Source: Alphaproteobacteria bacterium (GTDB lineage Bacteria > Pseudomonadota > Alphaproteobacteria > Caulobacterales > Parvularculaceae). Taken from it: a DNA stretch of 64,000 bases. Made by a program: the position numbers and the translations under genes. The notes beneath the pieces are model-generated. The model saw nothing but the letters and a program-made list of their open reading frames with translations. It searched no databases and was not told where the DNA came from. Of this stretch, positions 1 through 10,143 are shown in pieces; the stretch's first letter is position 1, and every line of letters begins with the position of its first letter. The stretch is from NCBI GenBank assembly GCA_013151255.1, contig JAADIQ010000098.1, positions 1 through 64,000 on the forward strand, written 5' to 3'.

Positions 1-1345
1 CATCGTCAGGCGGGGTCAGCCCCGCAAACGGGCTGTCGGCCGGAAACGCATCAAGCCGTTGCGGCGTTTCCCAGGTGAGCGCGCCGCCAAAAGCGCGCCC
101 GCCGCCGCGCAACGTGACCGGCAGGAGCGGCGGCGTGCGGTCTTGCGCCGCCTCGGCCAGCACCGGGCCGGCAAAGCGAATAAGAACGCCGCCCTTTTCA
201 ACCCAGGCGGAAAGCGCGTCGATATCGCCGCTACGCATGGCGGCGACATCATCAAGAATGATCACCGATGCATCCGAGGCGACAATGGCGCCCAGCCTGT
301 CGGTGAGGAACTCCGCATAAGGATTAAGAGATTGGCGCAAATAATGGGCGCCGTCGAGAAGATTGTTGCGCACCGGCCGCGCCTCGCCAACCAGACCGAT
401 GAGGGCGCGTCGCGCACGCGCGTCGATCAGTTGAACCGCGCCGGGAGAGGCTGCATTTTCTATCCGCACCGCGCCGAGTTCATTGCGCAGCGCCAGCGGC
501 AATTGCGCCGTGACATCGATTTCGGTTTGGCCTTCCTCCATCGTGACATCGATGCGCGTTAATTCGCGTCCGTCCCGCGCTGTGGCGACGAACGCGCCTT
601 CCCAGGCGTCGTTTGCGTTCAAACGCTCAATGCGAAACATTGGTCCGGCATTGGCAGCCGCCAGCGGCCGCAGGATTGGCGCGGGCGGATCGGTTAGCAA
701 CACCACGTCGCCGCGTTGGCGCAGGGCGTCGGCGAAAGCTTGATCATCTCTGTCGGCGACGCCGTCGGAGAGCCAGCGGATATCCCAGCGCTGGTTTCCA
801 TTATTGGCGGCGAATTGATCCAGCGCCGTCAGCGTCTCGATTGCGCCGGCGCGGTCGCTCGCCCAGGGCTGCGGCGTCAGCGTGTCGGCCATCGCTCGCG
901 CTTCCTGTGCGGTAAGCGGTTCGAGCGGCGCCGGCGTGCGTTTCGGCGCGGTGGTGAGGATGAAAATCGGACGGTCCGATTGCGCAGCTTCTGCGCTGAT
1001 GCGGCGCATCTCGTCGCGGCGCGCATTCCAGTTCGCCGCCGCCGCCCAGCCGTCGTCAACAATCAGCGCGATGGGGCCGCCGCCAGAAGCTGCGGGCGGC
1101 GCGTTTAGAACCGGCCCGGCAAGGCCGGTGATGACAATTGCCACCAGCAACAGCCTCAGCAACAATAACGGCCAGGGCGTGCGGTCCGGGGTTTCTTCTT
1201 TGGCGGTCAGCTGCCGCAAGATGATGAAGGCCGGAAACCGCGCCTGTTTTGGCGAAGGCGGCGTCGCCCGTAATAAAAACCACACCAGCGGCAGAGCGAT
1301 GAGCGCTGCGAGGATGAGGGGGGAGGTGAAGGAAAGTGCGCCCAC
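1..1345 (-). CDS. BatA-type N-terminal membrane-domain protein (aerotolerance-operon-like), incomplete at the window's left edge
   Basis: Not in ORF track. Reverse complement from GTG at 1345-1343 reads (V/M)GALSFTSPLILAALIALPLVWFLLRATPPSPKQARFPAFIILRQLTAKEETPDRTPWPLLLLRLLLVAIVITGLAGPVL..., open to position 1. Starts just after the DUF58 stop. Confidence 0.8.
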   Translation of the reverse strand, partial: MGALSFTSPLILAALIALPLVWFLLRATPPSPKQARFPAFIILRQLTAKEETPDRTPWPLLLLRLLLVAIVITGLAGPVLNAPPAASGGGPIALIVDDGWAAAANWNARRDEMRRISAEAAQSDRPIFILTTAPKRTPAPLEPLTAQEARAMADTLTPQPWASDRAGAIETLTALDQFAANNGNQRWDIRWLSDGVADRDDQAFADALRQRGDVVLLTDPPAPILRPLAAANAGPMFRIERLNANDAWEGAFVATARDGRELTRIDVTMEEGQTEIDVTAQLPLALRNELGAVRIENAASPGAVQLIDARARRALIGLVGEARPVRNNLLDGAHYLRQSLNPYAEFLTDRLGAIVASDASVIILDDVAAMRSGDIDALSAWVEKGGVLIRFAGPVLAEAAQDRTPPLLPVTLRGGGRAFGGALTWETPQRLDAFPADSPFAGLTPPDD

Positions 1346-1348
1346 GGA

Positions 1349-2248
1349 TTATTGCGTCCATCCTCGCGCGTCGCCAAGCGCGGCAAACAGCGCCAGCAGT
1401 GCGGTTTGCGCCGGCCGGTCAGTGCGATGGCTGATGAATGTCCAGCCGGCTTTGCTGGCGAGTGTCGCCAGAGCGTCGCGATGCGCCTGGAATTTTGCCC
1501 GGTAGTCTTTTGCAAGCGCGCCGGTCTCGCCAAACACCAACCGGTCTTTGCTTTCAAGGTCGTGGAATTCGACCCGTCCATGAAACGGAAAGTCCTCTTC
1601 CGCCGGGTCGCAAATTTGCACCAGCACGCCGCGCGCGCCGGCCGCGGCCAGGGTCGCGACGCTGGTTTCTATGGCGTCGGGGTCGGTGAAAAAATCACTG
1701 ATCATCACGACGCGCGCGCCGGGCGCCAGTTCAGCCGGTTCTGGCGAGGACGCGGCGTCGTTAAATTGCGTAATATGCAAAGCCTCAAGAATGCGCGACG
1801 GCGCGGCGCGGCCATGAAACGGACGCCGCCCTTCGCCCAAAAGGCCGATGCGCTCGCCAGCCTGTGACAACAATATTGTTAGAGCGACCGCCAGAACATC
1901 CGCACGCTGTCTTTTGGTTGGCGCCATCTTAGTTGAGGCATAATCCAGCGAGCGCGAGGGATCGCGCCATAGATAAACGGCGGCGGCCGCCTCCCACTCA
2001 TTTTCGCGAACATAAAGCCGATCGGCGACGCGCGCGGATTGGCGCCAATCTATGCTCGACACCGGATCGCCAAATGCGTAAGCGCGGTGCTGCCAGAAGG
2101 TCTCTCCAGGCCCGGCGCGGCGGCGTCCATGCAGCCCGGCGGCGACGGTCTGGGCGATGCGCGCCGCTTCCACCAGCAGCGCCGGGAAAAGGGCGGCGGC
2201 CTCTTCGGCCTGGCGCCTGACGGCGATTGCGCTTTGGGGTTCGGTCAT
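1349..2248 (-). CDS. DUF58 domain-containing protein
   Basis: 299 aa; GRRRAGPGETFWQHRAYAFGDPVSSIDWRQSARVADRLYVRENE is the characteristic DUF58 block; adjacent to a MoxR gene. Confidence 0.9.
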   Translation of the reverse strand: MTEPQSAIAVRRQAEEAAALFPALLVEAARIAQTVAAGLHGRRRAGPGETFWQHRAYAFGDPVSSIDWRQSARVADRLYVRENEWEAAAAVYLWRDPSRSLDYASTKMAPTKRQRADVLAVALTILLSQAGERIGLLGEGRRPFHGRAAPSRILEALHITQFNDAASSPEPAELAPGARVVMISDFFTDPDAIETSVATLAAAGARGVLVQICDPAEEDFPFHGRVEFHDLESKDRLVFGETGALAKDYRAKFQAHRDALATLASKAGWTFISHRTDRPAQTALLALFAALGDARGWTQ

Positions 2249-2280
2249 CAGCGCGGCGGTGTCCTTATTTACGCTTTACG

Positions 2281-3273
2281 CTATAGTCCGTCCAAAAGCT
2301 CGTCGATAAATTGATCGGTATCGAGCCCTTCGGATCTGGCGGCGAAGTTGAGCGCCATGCGGTGACGCAAAACCGGCTTGGCGAGCGCGCGCACATCGTC
2401 GAGCGATGGCGAATGACGTCCATCAATTAACGCTAGCGCGCGCGCAGACAATGAAAACGCCTGGCTGGCGCGGGGGCCCGGTCCCCATGCGACCAGCGAT
2501 TTAACGCGCGCGCTGGCGGCCTCGTCAGGCCGTGCCGAGCGCACCAGTTTTAAAATCATCTCGACGACTTGCTCGCCAATCGGCATCTCGCGCACCAACA
2601 TCTGCATGTCGATCAGATCGGCGCTGGTCATCACCGGCTCAATGGTCGCCGTCTCCAGGCCGGTAGTCTCGCTCAGCATGCGCCGCTCCGCTTCAAGGTC
2701 CGGATAGCCGACATTGATCTGCAACAAGAAACGGTCGAGCTGAGCTTCGGGCAGCGGATAGGTGCCTTCCTGTTCAATCGGGTTTTGGGTGGCGAGCACG
2801 TGAAACGGTTGCGGCAAATCGTGGCGCGCGCCGGCGACGGTGATGTGGTGTTCCTGCATCGCCTGCAACAGCGCCGACTGGGTGCGCGGCGAGGCGCGAT
2901 TAATTTCGTCGGCCATCAACAGCTGGCAAAAAATTGGCCCCGGAATGAACCGGAATTCCCGGGTTCCGTCAGCGGCTTGTTCCAGCACTTCCGAGCCCAA
3001 AATATCGCCAGGCATCAAATCGGGCGTGAACTGCACCCGCTTGGCAGACAGGCCCATCAAATCTGCGACAGATGTCACAAGAAGTGTTTTGGCAAGCCCC
3101 GGCGCGCCGACCAAAAGCCCATGCCCGCCAGCCGCCAATGTCGCAAGGCAAAGCTTGATCACCTCTTCCTGACCGAACACCACCCTGGAGAGGCTATCCT
3201 TAGCGCGCGCAAGGCTTGCCGCTATCTGGTCAAATTTCTGTAACACAGTCGCATCGGGCGTCGGGTCGGTCAT
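2281..3273 (-). CDS. MoxR-family AAA+ ATPase
   Basis: LLVGAPGLAKTLLV Walker A, MADEINRASPRTQSALLQAMQE Walker B region. Start likely MTDPTPDATV (3273) rather than the ORF-track start at 3315. Confidence 0.93.
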   Translation of the reverse strand: MTDPTPDATVLQKFDQIAASLARAKDSLSRVVFGQEEVIKLCLATLAAGGHGLLVGAPGLAKTLLVTSVADLMGLSAKRVQFTPDLMPGDILGSEVLEQAADGTREFRFIPGPIFCQLLMADEINRASPRTQSALLQAMQEHHITVAGARHDLPQPFHVLATQNPIEQEGTYPLPEAQLDRFLLQINVGYPDLEAERRMLSETTGLETATIEPVMTSADLIDMQMLVREMPIGEQVVEMILKLVRSARPDEAASARVKSLVAWGPGPRASQAFSLSARALALIDGRHSPSLDDVRALAKPVLRHRMALNFAARSEGLDTDQFIDELLDGL

Positions 3274-3533
3274 AGGGTCAAAGGTCTCTTTTTCCGTGGT
3301 TATTTCCAATATCATGGGTCAATGCCGTGTTAGCAACTGCTTGGCAAGAAAACCGAACGGATTGTCGCAAAACTCTTGCCTCTTGCGGTCAGGGGCCCAT
3401 TTTCTTTACGGTGTTGTCATAGTTCCGGCTCACGATTGCGTTGGTATGGTTGAGGGTGGCGGGTCAGCAACTATTTGAGTTACTTATTGCAGCGCGATGT
3501 TTCGCGTTTGGTCTGTAGAAAAAGGGGCAGTTT

Positions 3534-5429
3534 GTGTCTGATAATGAATCTAATTTCACCGTCTGGGGCTTCATCAAAGGCGCCGGTAAATTAATAATCG
3601 GCTTGTTGCTGTTAGTGCAGGGGTTAATTGGCCTGGTGGTGATGCTGCTTTTTGTCGGCGTCCTCGTCTCCGTCACCAACGGTATTGCCGGCAAGGGCGA
3701 GAAAGTTTCCATTTCCATTCCGGACGCCGCCGCGTTGCAGCTAAACCTCAACGGCGTGCTTGTGGAGCAGGCCGAAGTGGTCGACCCGTTCGAGGCTCTG
3801 ATCGAAGAGGCTTATGGCATGAACAAGCCGAGCCAAATCGAGGTTCACGATTTGGTGCGGGTGATCCGCAAAGCCAAAGACGACGAACGCATTACTGGCA
3901 TCGTGCTTGATCTTGGCTCGCTGCAGGTATCGCCATCAAGCGCCAGCAAAATTCACTATGTCGCCGCGGAGTTGCAAAAGTTCAAAGACAGCGGCAAGAA
4001 GCTTGTCGCGGTCGGTGATTTCTACAGCCAGGACCAATATCTTCTCGCCGCTACCGCCGACAAAATTATCATGAATAATTTCGGCAATGTCGTCATCTAC
4101 GGCTATGGCCGTTACGGCACGTTTGTTAAATCCTTCCTCGAGAAGTTAAAAATCAACAGCCACGTCTTCCGTGTAGGGACGTTCAAATCCGCCGTTGAGC
4201 CCTTCATTCGCGATGACATGTCGCCGGAAGCCAAAGAAGCCAATAGGGCCTATCTTGGCGTCCTGTGGCGCGAATATGTGAGCGCTGTTGAGGCCGCACG
4301 CGGGATGGACGCCGGCGTGATAGAAAACTACGCCAATAACCTTGGGCCCATAATGAAAACCGTTGACGGGAGTTTCGCCAAAGCCGCGCTAAAAACCGGC
4401 CTGGTCGATCAGCTCTCATCACGCGCCGAACAAAGCGAATATCTCATCAGCGAATTCGGCAAGGAAAAAGACGGCAAGTCCTATAGTCATGTGAGTTTCC
4501 GTCGGTATCTGAGTGCGATTGAAGGCGTCCATGACGGCGAGGACCCTAATATTGCAGTGATCACGGCCGCCGGCACAATCGTTGACGGCAAGGCGCCGGC
4601 AGGGCAAGCAGCTGGCGGCGACACGATTGCCGCGCTGTTGAAAAAAGCCCGGCTGGATGAAAACGTCAAAGCGGTTGTCCTGCGTGTCGATAGTCCCGGC
4701 GGCTCGACCTTTGCTTCCGATGTTATTCGCGACGAAGTTCTAGCGATTAAAGCGGCGGGCAAACCCGTGGTCGCGTCGATGGGATCGCTCGCGGCTTCCG
4801 GCGGATACTGGATTGCCGCGCCGGCCGATGAAATCTGGGCCTCGCCGACAACCATCACCGGCTCCATCGGTATCTTCGGCTATTTCAACACTTTCGAAAA
4901 CACCGCTGCAGAAGTTGGCATATTTGTTGACGGCGTTGGCACCACAAACCTGTCTCCGATCCTGGCGACCGGCATCGGGCCATTGCCAGATAGCATCGCC
5001 GATATCATCCAACAGTCGATCGAATATGGATATGACCGCTTCCTGTCGATTGTCGGCGAGGGCCGTGGCCTCGACAAGACCTATGTCGATTCTATCGGCC
5101 AGGGCCGCGTCTGGATTGGCGAGCGCGCCAAAGGCCTGCGGCTGGTCGACAAGCTTGGCAATCTCGATGACGCCATCGCCAGCGCGGCGAAGATGGCGGA
5201 GCTGGAGAAATATGACGTCGTCGATATGATAGAGAAAAAGACGCCGTTCGAACGCATTCTCGGCAATATGTCGTCGCAGATTTTAGCGGCGAGCGGGCGT
5301 GAAGACAAAATCCGCAACCGCCAAGGCGCGGTTCAAAAGCTGATGGCCAAAGCCGACGAACAACTCGCCTTCTTTGAGGAGTTCAACGACCCGAACGCCG
5401 CCTATGCAAGGTGCTTGGCTTGCGAATAG
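3534..5429 (+). CDS. sppA: signal peptide peptidase SppA, long (67K) form
   Basis: 631 aa; N-terminal TM segment, VVLRVDSPGGSTFASDVIRDE and MGSLAASGGYWIAAPADEIWA of S49 peptidases. Confidence 0.92.
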   Translation: MSDNESNFTVWGFIKGAGKLIIGLLLLVQGLIGLVVMLLFVGVLVSVTNGIAGKGEKVSISIPDAAALQLNLNGVLVEQAEVVDPFEALIEEAYGMNKPSQIEVHDLVRVIRKAKDDERITGIVLDLGSLQVSPSSASKIHYVAAELQKFKDSGKKLVAVGDFYSQDQYLLAATADKIIMNNFGNVVIYGYGRYGTFVKSFLEKLKINSHVFRVGTFKSAVEPFIRDDMSPEAKEANRAYLGVLWREYVSAVEAARGMDAGVIENYANNLGPIMKTVDGSFAKAALKTGLVDQLSSRAEQSEYLISEFGKEKDGKSYSHVSFRRYLSAIEGVHDGEDPNIAVITAAGTIVDGKAPAGQAAGGDTIAALLKKARLDENVKAVVLRVDSPGGSTFASDVIRDEVLAIKAAGKPVVASMGSLAASGGYWIAAPADEIWASPTTITGSIGIFGYFNTFENTAAEVGIFVDGVGTTNLSPILATGIGPLPDSIADIIQQSIEYGYDRFLSIVGEGRGLDKTYVDSIGQGRVWIGERAKGLRLVDKLGNLDDAIASAAKMAELEKYDVVDMIEKKTPFERILGNMSSQILAASGREDKIRNRQGAVQKLMAKADEQLAFFEEFNDPNAAYARCLACE

Positions 5430-5482
5430 AGGGCCTGCGAATGAACGGCTAGCGCTATCGCGCGGCTCTGAACTGAGATAAG

Positions 5483-5515
5483 AACCGGCGTCAGCGAAAG
5501 CGGCGCCGGTTTTTA
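5483..5515 (+). terminator. Rho-independent terminator downstream of sppA
   Basis: AACCGGCG / CGCCGGTT arms (5483-5490, 5504-5511) followed by a T run. Confidence 0.7.
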
Positions 5516-5517
5516 CT

Positions 5518-6087
5518 ATGAAAGACTTATTGAGCTACGCAATAAAGCTGGAAGGCGTGGGCGGAAAATCCTTGCCGCCGGTGCACAAATGGCATCCGGA
5601 CTTTTGCGGCGACATAGATATTGTCATCAAGCCCGACGGCACATGGTTTCATGAGGGAACGCCGATTGGCCGGGCGCGGCTGGTGCGGTTGTTCTCAACG
5701 GTCATGCGGCGCGACGGCGACGACTATTTCCTGGTGACGCCGGTCGAGAAGCTTCAGATTACGGTGGAAGACGCGCCCTTTGTCGGCGTTTCAATGCAGG
5801 TGGAAGGAACCGGCCAGAGCCAAAACCTCACCTTCACCTCCAATGTCGGCGACACCGCAACCGCCGGTCCCGACCACCGGCTGGTGTTTCGCAAACACCC
5901 AAAGACCGGCCAGGCCGCGCCCTATATCGATATGCGTGCCGGGCTTGAGGCGCGCATTGCGCGGGCGGTGTTCTACGACCTTGTCGAACTCGGTGAGAAG
6001 CGCCAGATGAACGGGGTAGAGATGTTTGGCGTTTGGTCCGGGGCCGTGTTCTTCCCGTTCGGGCCGGCGGACGAAATTTTTGAGTAG
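5518..6087 (+). CDS. DUF1285 domain-containing protein
   Basis: LPPVHKWHPDFCGDIDIVIKPDGTWFHEGTPIGRARLVRLFSTVMRRDGDDYFLVTPVEKLQITVEDAPFV. Confidence 0.9.
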   Translation: MKDLLSYAIKLEGVGGKSLPPVHKWHPDFCGDIDIVIKPDGTWFHEGTPIGRARLVRLFSTVMRRDGDDYFLVTPVEKLQITVEDAPFVGVSMQVEGTGQSQNLTFTSNVGDTATAGPDHRLVFRKHPKTGQAAPYIDMRAGLEARIARAVFYDLVELGEKRQMNGVEMFGVWSGAVFFPFGPADEIFE

Positions 6088-6096
6088 GTATTTGAA

Positions 6097-6795
6097 GTGA
6101 TGAGTGTCGCTAGAGGTAAGCTGCGAATAGAAGATGTTGATTGGCGTGCGCGCATTGCCTCCAATCTTGACCGGATGAGCGCGCAGCGCGTGCGGGCGTT
6201 GTTCCGTGAAATCAACCCGCATCTTGTTGGCGACAAAATGTTTGAAAGTCGCTGGAGCGATATCCGCAAAGACGCCGCCGTACTGGTGCCAATTATCAAT
6301 CGCCCCGAAGGCGCAACCATATTGCTGACGGTGCGCTCGTCCGACATGCCGTCGCATGCGGGGCAAATCAGCTTTCCCGGCGGCAAGGTTGAGCCCGGCG
6401 ACGCCTCGCGCGTTGAGACGGCGTTGCGCGAAGCCCATGAGGAAGTCAATATTGAGCCCGGCAGTGTTGAGGTCATCGGGCAGCTCGGCGTCCACGAAGG
6501 CGGTCTCGGATTTTCGGTGACGCCCGTGGTCGGGATTGTTCATCCGCAGACGGATATTCGCGCCTGCCCGCGCGAAGTACACGAGGTTTTTGAAGTCCCG
6601 CTCGATTTTGTGGCTGACTTGTCAAACCATGTCACCGAAGAGCGCGAGCACAAGGGCGTGAAATACAATATGTTCGCCGCACCCTATGGCCGGTTTCATA
6701 TTTGGGGCCTTACCGCAGGAATTTTGCGCACCATGGCTGAAGTCCTGCAAGATGAGCCGGGTGATGACGGCCAAGGCAATGATGGGGCGCTATGA
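6097..6795 (+). CDS. CoA pyrophosphatase, NUDIX hydrolase
   Basis: GGKVEPGDASRVETALREAHEEVNI Nudix box, preceded by SDMPSHAGQISFPGG typical of CoA pyrophosphatases. Confidence 0.9.
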   Translation: MMSVARGKLRIEDVDWRARIASNLDRMSAQRVRALFREINPHLVGDKMFESRWSDIRKDAAVLVPIINRPEGATILLTVRSSDMPSHAGQISFPGGKVEPGDASRVETALREAHEEVNIEPGSVEVIGQLGVHEGGLGFSVTPVVGIVHPQTDIRACPREVHEVFEVPLDFVADLSNHVTEEREHKGVKYNMFAAPYGRFHIWGLTAGILRTMAEVLQDEPGDDGQGNDGAL

Positions 6796-8030
6796 GCGCG
6801 GGCGAATTCATTCCCTTAACGGCGCAGCAGCGGACGCATTTTGGCTGGCTCGAAGACGCATCGCTCAACAAGGTGATTGCCGCGCTGGAAGCAGTCGAGC
6901 CGGGCTCGGCAAAATTTGTCGGCGGCTGTGTGCGCGATGCATTGTTCGGTACGGCGCCGAAGGACTTTGACGTCGCAACGACACTGCCGCCTGACAGGGT
7001 TGTCGCCGCGCTCAAAACCGCCGGGCTGCGCTCAGCCCCCACCGGGATTGAGCACGGCACGATAACCGCGATTGTCGACCATCACGGCGTTGAGGTGACG
7101 ACGCTGCGGGCGGATGTCTCAACAGATGGCCGCCGCGCAACCGTCGCCTTCACCCGCGACTGGCAGGTGGATGCGGGCCGGCGCGATTTTACTATCAATG
7201 CGATTTATCTGACGCCTGACGGCCAGCTCTATGACCCGGTTGCGGGGATCGCCGACATAGAGGCGGGCCGGGTGCGGTTTATCGGCGATGCGACGCGCCG
7301 CATCGCAGAGGATTTCTTGCGCATCCTGCGGTTCTTCCGCTTCACGGCGCGCTTCTCGGAACGTTTCGACGAACCGGGACTTACCGCTTGCACCGCCCAA
7401 AGGGGAGGGATCGCACGGCTTTCGGCGGAACGTATTGGCGCGGAATTGATGGCGATTTTAGCGCTACCGCGCGCCGCATTCGCGCTGAAGGCGATGCAGG
7501 ACGCCGGCGTGTTGCGGGCAATCTGGGATGCGCCGGCGCATATTGATGCGGTGGCGCGGCTTAAAACTATCGCGCCGGATGCGCTGGCGCCAGTGGTGCT
7601 GGCGGTTCTGTTTGGCGCAGACGGAACCGGCGTTGGTGCGCGCCTGCGCCTTTCCAATGCGGAAAAGGCGATCCGCTCAAACACGCTCAAAGGCGCGGAG
7701 CAGATTGTGCCAAGCTTGCAGGACAAAGCTGTGCGCGAACTAATCTATCGGCTCGGGCGCGATGTCTTTCTGGATGCCGCCGCCGCAGCTTTTGCCCTGG
7801 AGCGGATCGACGAGGCCGCCCATGCGCGCCTCACGGGGCTCGCCAAAGCCTGGCAGGCGCCGACATTATCAGTGTCGGGCCGCCATATTATCGACGCCGG
7901 CGTGCCGCCGGGCGTAGCGGTTGCGAAAATCCTGGAGGCGACCGAGGCGCAGTGGATCGCGGAAGACTTCCCGGCCCCCTCCCGACTCATCGAGATTCTG
8001 GAAACCCAAATCGCCGCCTTGCGCGCCTGA
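6792..8030 (+). CDS. cca: CCA tRNA nucleotidyltransferase / poly(A) polymerase family
   Basis: FVGGCVRDALFGTAPKDFDVATTLPPDRV, RRDFTINAIYLTPDGQLYDPVAGIADIEAGRVRFIGDATRRIAEDFLRILRFFRF; overlaps preceding stop (ATGA). Confidence 0.93.
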   Translation: MSAGEFIPLTAQQRTHFGWLEDASLNKVIAALEAVEPGSAKFVGGCVRDALFGTAPKDFDVATTLPPDRVVAALKTAGLRSAPTGIEHGTITAIVDHHGVEVTTLRADVSTDGRRATVAFTRDWQVDAGRRDFTINAIYLTPDGQLYDPVAGIADIEAGRVRFIGDATRRIAEDFLRILRFFRFTARFSERFDEPGLTACTAQRGGIARLSAERIGAELMAILALPRAAFALKAMQDAGVLRAIWDAPAHIDAVARLKTIAPDALAPVVLAVLFGADGTGVGARLRLSNAEKAIRSNTLKGAEQIVPSLQDKAVRELIYRLGRDVFLDAAAAAFALERIDEAAHARLTGLAKAWQAPTLSVSGRHIIDAGVPPGVAVAKILEATEAQWIAEDFPAPSRLIEILETQIAALRA

Positions 8031-8145
8031 AGCGGTCTTTGTCGCGCCGGCTCCCTTCCCATCGGGATGAATAACAGCCAAACCATTTGACCCCGAGGGG
8101 TTTCGGCGATTTGATATAGATAACAGGGACAGGGAGACGACCGCG

Positions 8146-9762
8146 ATGATGGGACAAATGATGAATCGGCCGCTTTTGACGACCGATATCCTCAAACACG
8201 CCGTGCGTAATTTTCGCCATACCGAAATTGTCACGCGCACCGTGGAAGGGCCGATCCATCGCTACACCATCGCTGATTCGGCCAAGCGTATCGCCAAGCT
8301 CGCCAATGCGCTGACCAATATGGGCGTCAAACGCGGCGACCGCATCGGCGTGATTGGCTGGAACACCTATCGCCAGTTTGAAATGTATTACGCCGTTGGC
8401 GGCCTCGGCGCGGTGTTGCACACCATCAATCCGCGCCTCGGGCCGGACAATGCCGCCTTCGTCATCAACCACGCCGAAGACGATTATCTGTTTTACGACA
8501 CGACCTTCGCGACACTGGTTGCCGCGTTGCGGCCTAAGCTTAAAACCGTGAAGGACTATTTCGTGTTGACCGACGCCGACAATGTCGGCGACGCTGGCGT
8601 GGGCGCGTCGACCTATGATGAATTTATCGCCGGTGAGAGCGATGTTTTCGAGTGGCCGGAATTTGACGAAAATACCGCCGTCACCATGTGCTACACATCC
8701 GGCACGACCGGCGACCCGAAAGGCGTGGTTTATTCGCACCGTGCGCTGGTGTTGCAGTCTTTCGCCGCCTGCCTGCCGATGGCGATGAATGTTATGGAAG
8801 GCGACACGTTGCTTCCCGTGGTGCCGATGTTTCATGTGAATGCGTGGAATGTTCCTTATTCCTGCCTCATGGTTGGCGTGAAACAGGTTTATCCCGGACC
8901 GAAGCTCGACGGTGAAAGCCTTTATGAACTTCTTGATACGGAGAAAGTCACCTATTCAGCGGGCGTGCCGACGGTTTGGCTTGGCCTCCTCCAATATCTC
9001 AAGAAAACTGGCAAAGAACTTCCCCATCTCAGGAAAGGGCTATGCGGCGGTTCGGCTCTGCCGGAAGCGCTTATTCGCGGCTACGCGGATTATGGCGTGG
9101 AGTTGCAGCAGGGCTGGGGCATGACCGAGATGTCGCCGATCGGCACCGTTAATGTGCTGCCGCCAAGATTAAAAGCGCTGCCGTTCGAGGAGCGCATCCC
9201 CTATCAGCTGAAAGCCGGCAGGGCCTTACCTTTCGTTGATATGCGGATTGTTTCTGGAGAGGGCGAAGTGCTTCCCCATGACGGTGAGGCCGACGGGAAC
9301 CTGCAAGTGCGCGGGCCGTGGGTTGTCGATCAATATTTCAAAGTGGATGAGCCAACGCTCACCGATGATGGCTGGTTCGACACTGGCGACGTGGCGATTA
9401 TCGACCCCGATGGCTTTTTGCAAATCACCGACCGTTCGAAGGACGTGATTAAGACCGGCGGTGAGTGGGTGTCGTCCATCGATATCGAAAATGCAGCGCT
9501 GATGCATGAGGGCGTGGCGCAAGCCGGCGTCATCGGGGTTTATCATCCAAGATGGCAGGAGCGCCCGTTGTTGATTGTGGTCAAGGCGGAGGGCGCGGAC
9601 CCGTCGCCGGATGAAATCAAGGAATTTTTAAAACCCAAGCTCGACAAGATCGCCTGGCCGGACGCAGTGGAGTTTGTCGACGAAATCCCGCTTGGCGCGA
9701 CCGGGAAAATCCTCAAAACCGAGCTGCGCAAAATGTTCAAGGGCTATGAGCTGCCGGGTTGA
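8146..9762 (+). CDS. long/medium-chain fatty acid--CoA ligase (AlkK-like)
   Basis: CYTSGTTGDPKGVVYSHRALVLQS AMP-binding motif; C-terminal GATGKILKTELRK. Confidence 0.9.
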   Translation: MMGQMMNRPLLTTDILKHAVRNFRHTEIVTRTVEGPIHRYTIADSAKRIAKLANALTNMGVKRGDRIGVIGWNTYRQFEMYYAVGGLGAVLHTINPRLGPDNAAFVINHAEDDYLFYDTTFATLVAALRPKLKTVKDYFVLTDADNVGDAGVGASTYDEFIAGESDVFEWPEFDENTAVTMCYTSGTTGDPKGVVYSHRALVLQSFAACLPMAMNVMEGDTLLPVVPMFHVNAWNVPYSCLMVGVKQVYPGPKLDGESLYELLDTEKVTYSAGVPTVWLGLLQYLKKTGKELPHLRKGLCGGSALPEALIRGYADYGVELQQGWGMTEMSPIGTVNVLPPRLKALPFEERIPYQLKAGRALPFVDMRIVSGEGEVLPHDGEADGNLQVRGPWVVDQYFKVDEPTLTDDGWFDTGDVAIIDPDGFLQITDRSKDVIKTGGEWVSSIDIENAALMHEGVAQAGVIGVYHPRWQERPLLIVVKAEGADPSPDEIKEFLKPKLDKIAWPDAVEFVDEIPLGATGKILKTELRKMFKGYELPG

Positions 9763-9829
9763 GGCGGTCTGGCCGATTTTGAAATGACCCCAGCCTTAAG
9801 TGTCGTGCGCATCTTTGTCCCATCCCGAT

Positions 9830-9922
9830 GTCATCACCGGATTTATTCCGGTGATCCAGGGCAAAGCAAAAGAAAGCTAAAGGCTTGCCTGCCTGGATTG
9901 CCGGAACAAGTCCGGCAATGAC
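9830..9922. repeat. inverted pair of REP-like 31-bp palindromic elements
   Basis: GTCATCACCGGATTTATTCCGGTGATCCAGG (9830-9860) and, inverted, CCTGGATTGCCGGAACAAGTCCGGCAATGAC (9892-9922). Confidence 0.8.
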
Positions 9923-10143
9923 ACTGAGCGGTGGTTTTGCGCGCGAAGCCGAACCAGGCGGCGCGTGTTTGGTGCTCCAAGCCGCAGGGTTAAACCGGAA
10001 AACGGTGGAACAAGTCGGGCTCTGCATGCTCTATTGGGACTAAATATCGTTGCGCCGAAAACTGAGCCAAAACCGAGATTGTCCCGGCGGAGGAATTCAG
10101 ATAGGCGTTGGCGGCGTAACCCATACTGACGGAGGCTTTTGGC

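Noticed and set aside
59-1108. Several plus-strand ORFs (59-562, 75-320, 716-1108, 882-1505)
   Set aside because: Arg-rich, no family-like motifs, and antisense to the continuous BatA-like frame; typical GC-rich shadow ORFs.
2569-3243. 224-aa plus-strand ORF opposite moxR
   Set aside because: Antisense to a highly conserved AAA+ ATPase gene; His/Arg/Gln-rich composition typical of shadow translation.
5791-6582. 263-aa minus-strand ORF across DUF1285 and the Nudix gene
   Set aside because: Antisense to two well-supported genes; no recognisable domain.
7987-8835. 282-aa minus-strand ORF overlapping the acyl-CoA ligase
   Set aside because: Shadow ORF opposite conserved AMP-binding motifs.
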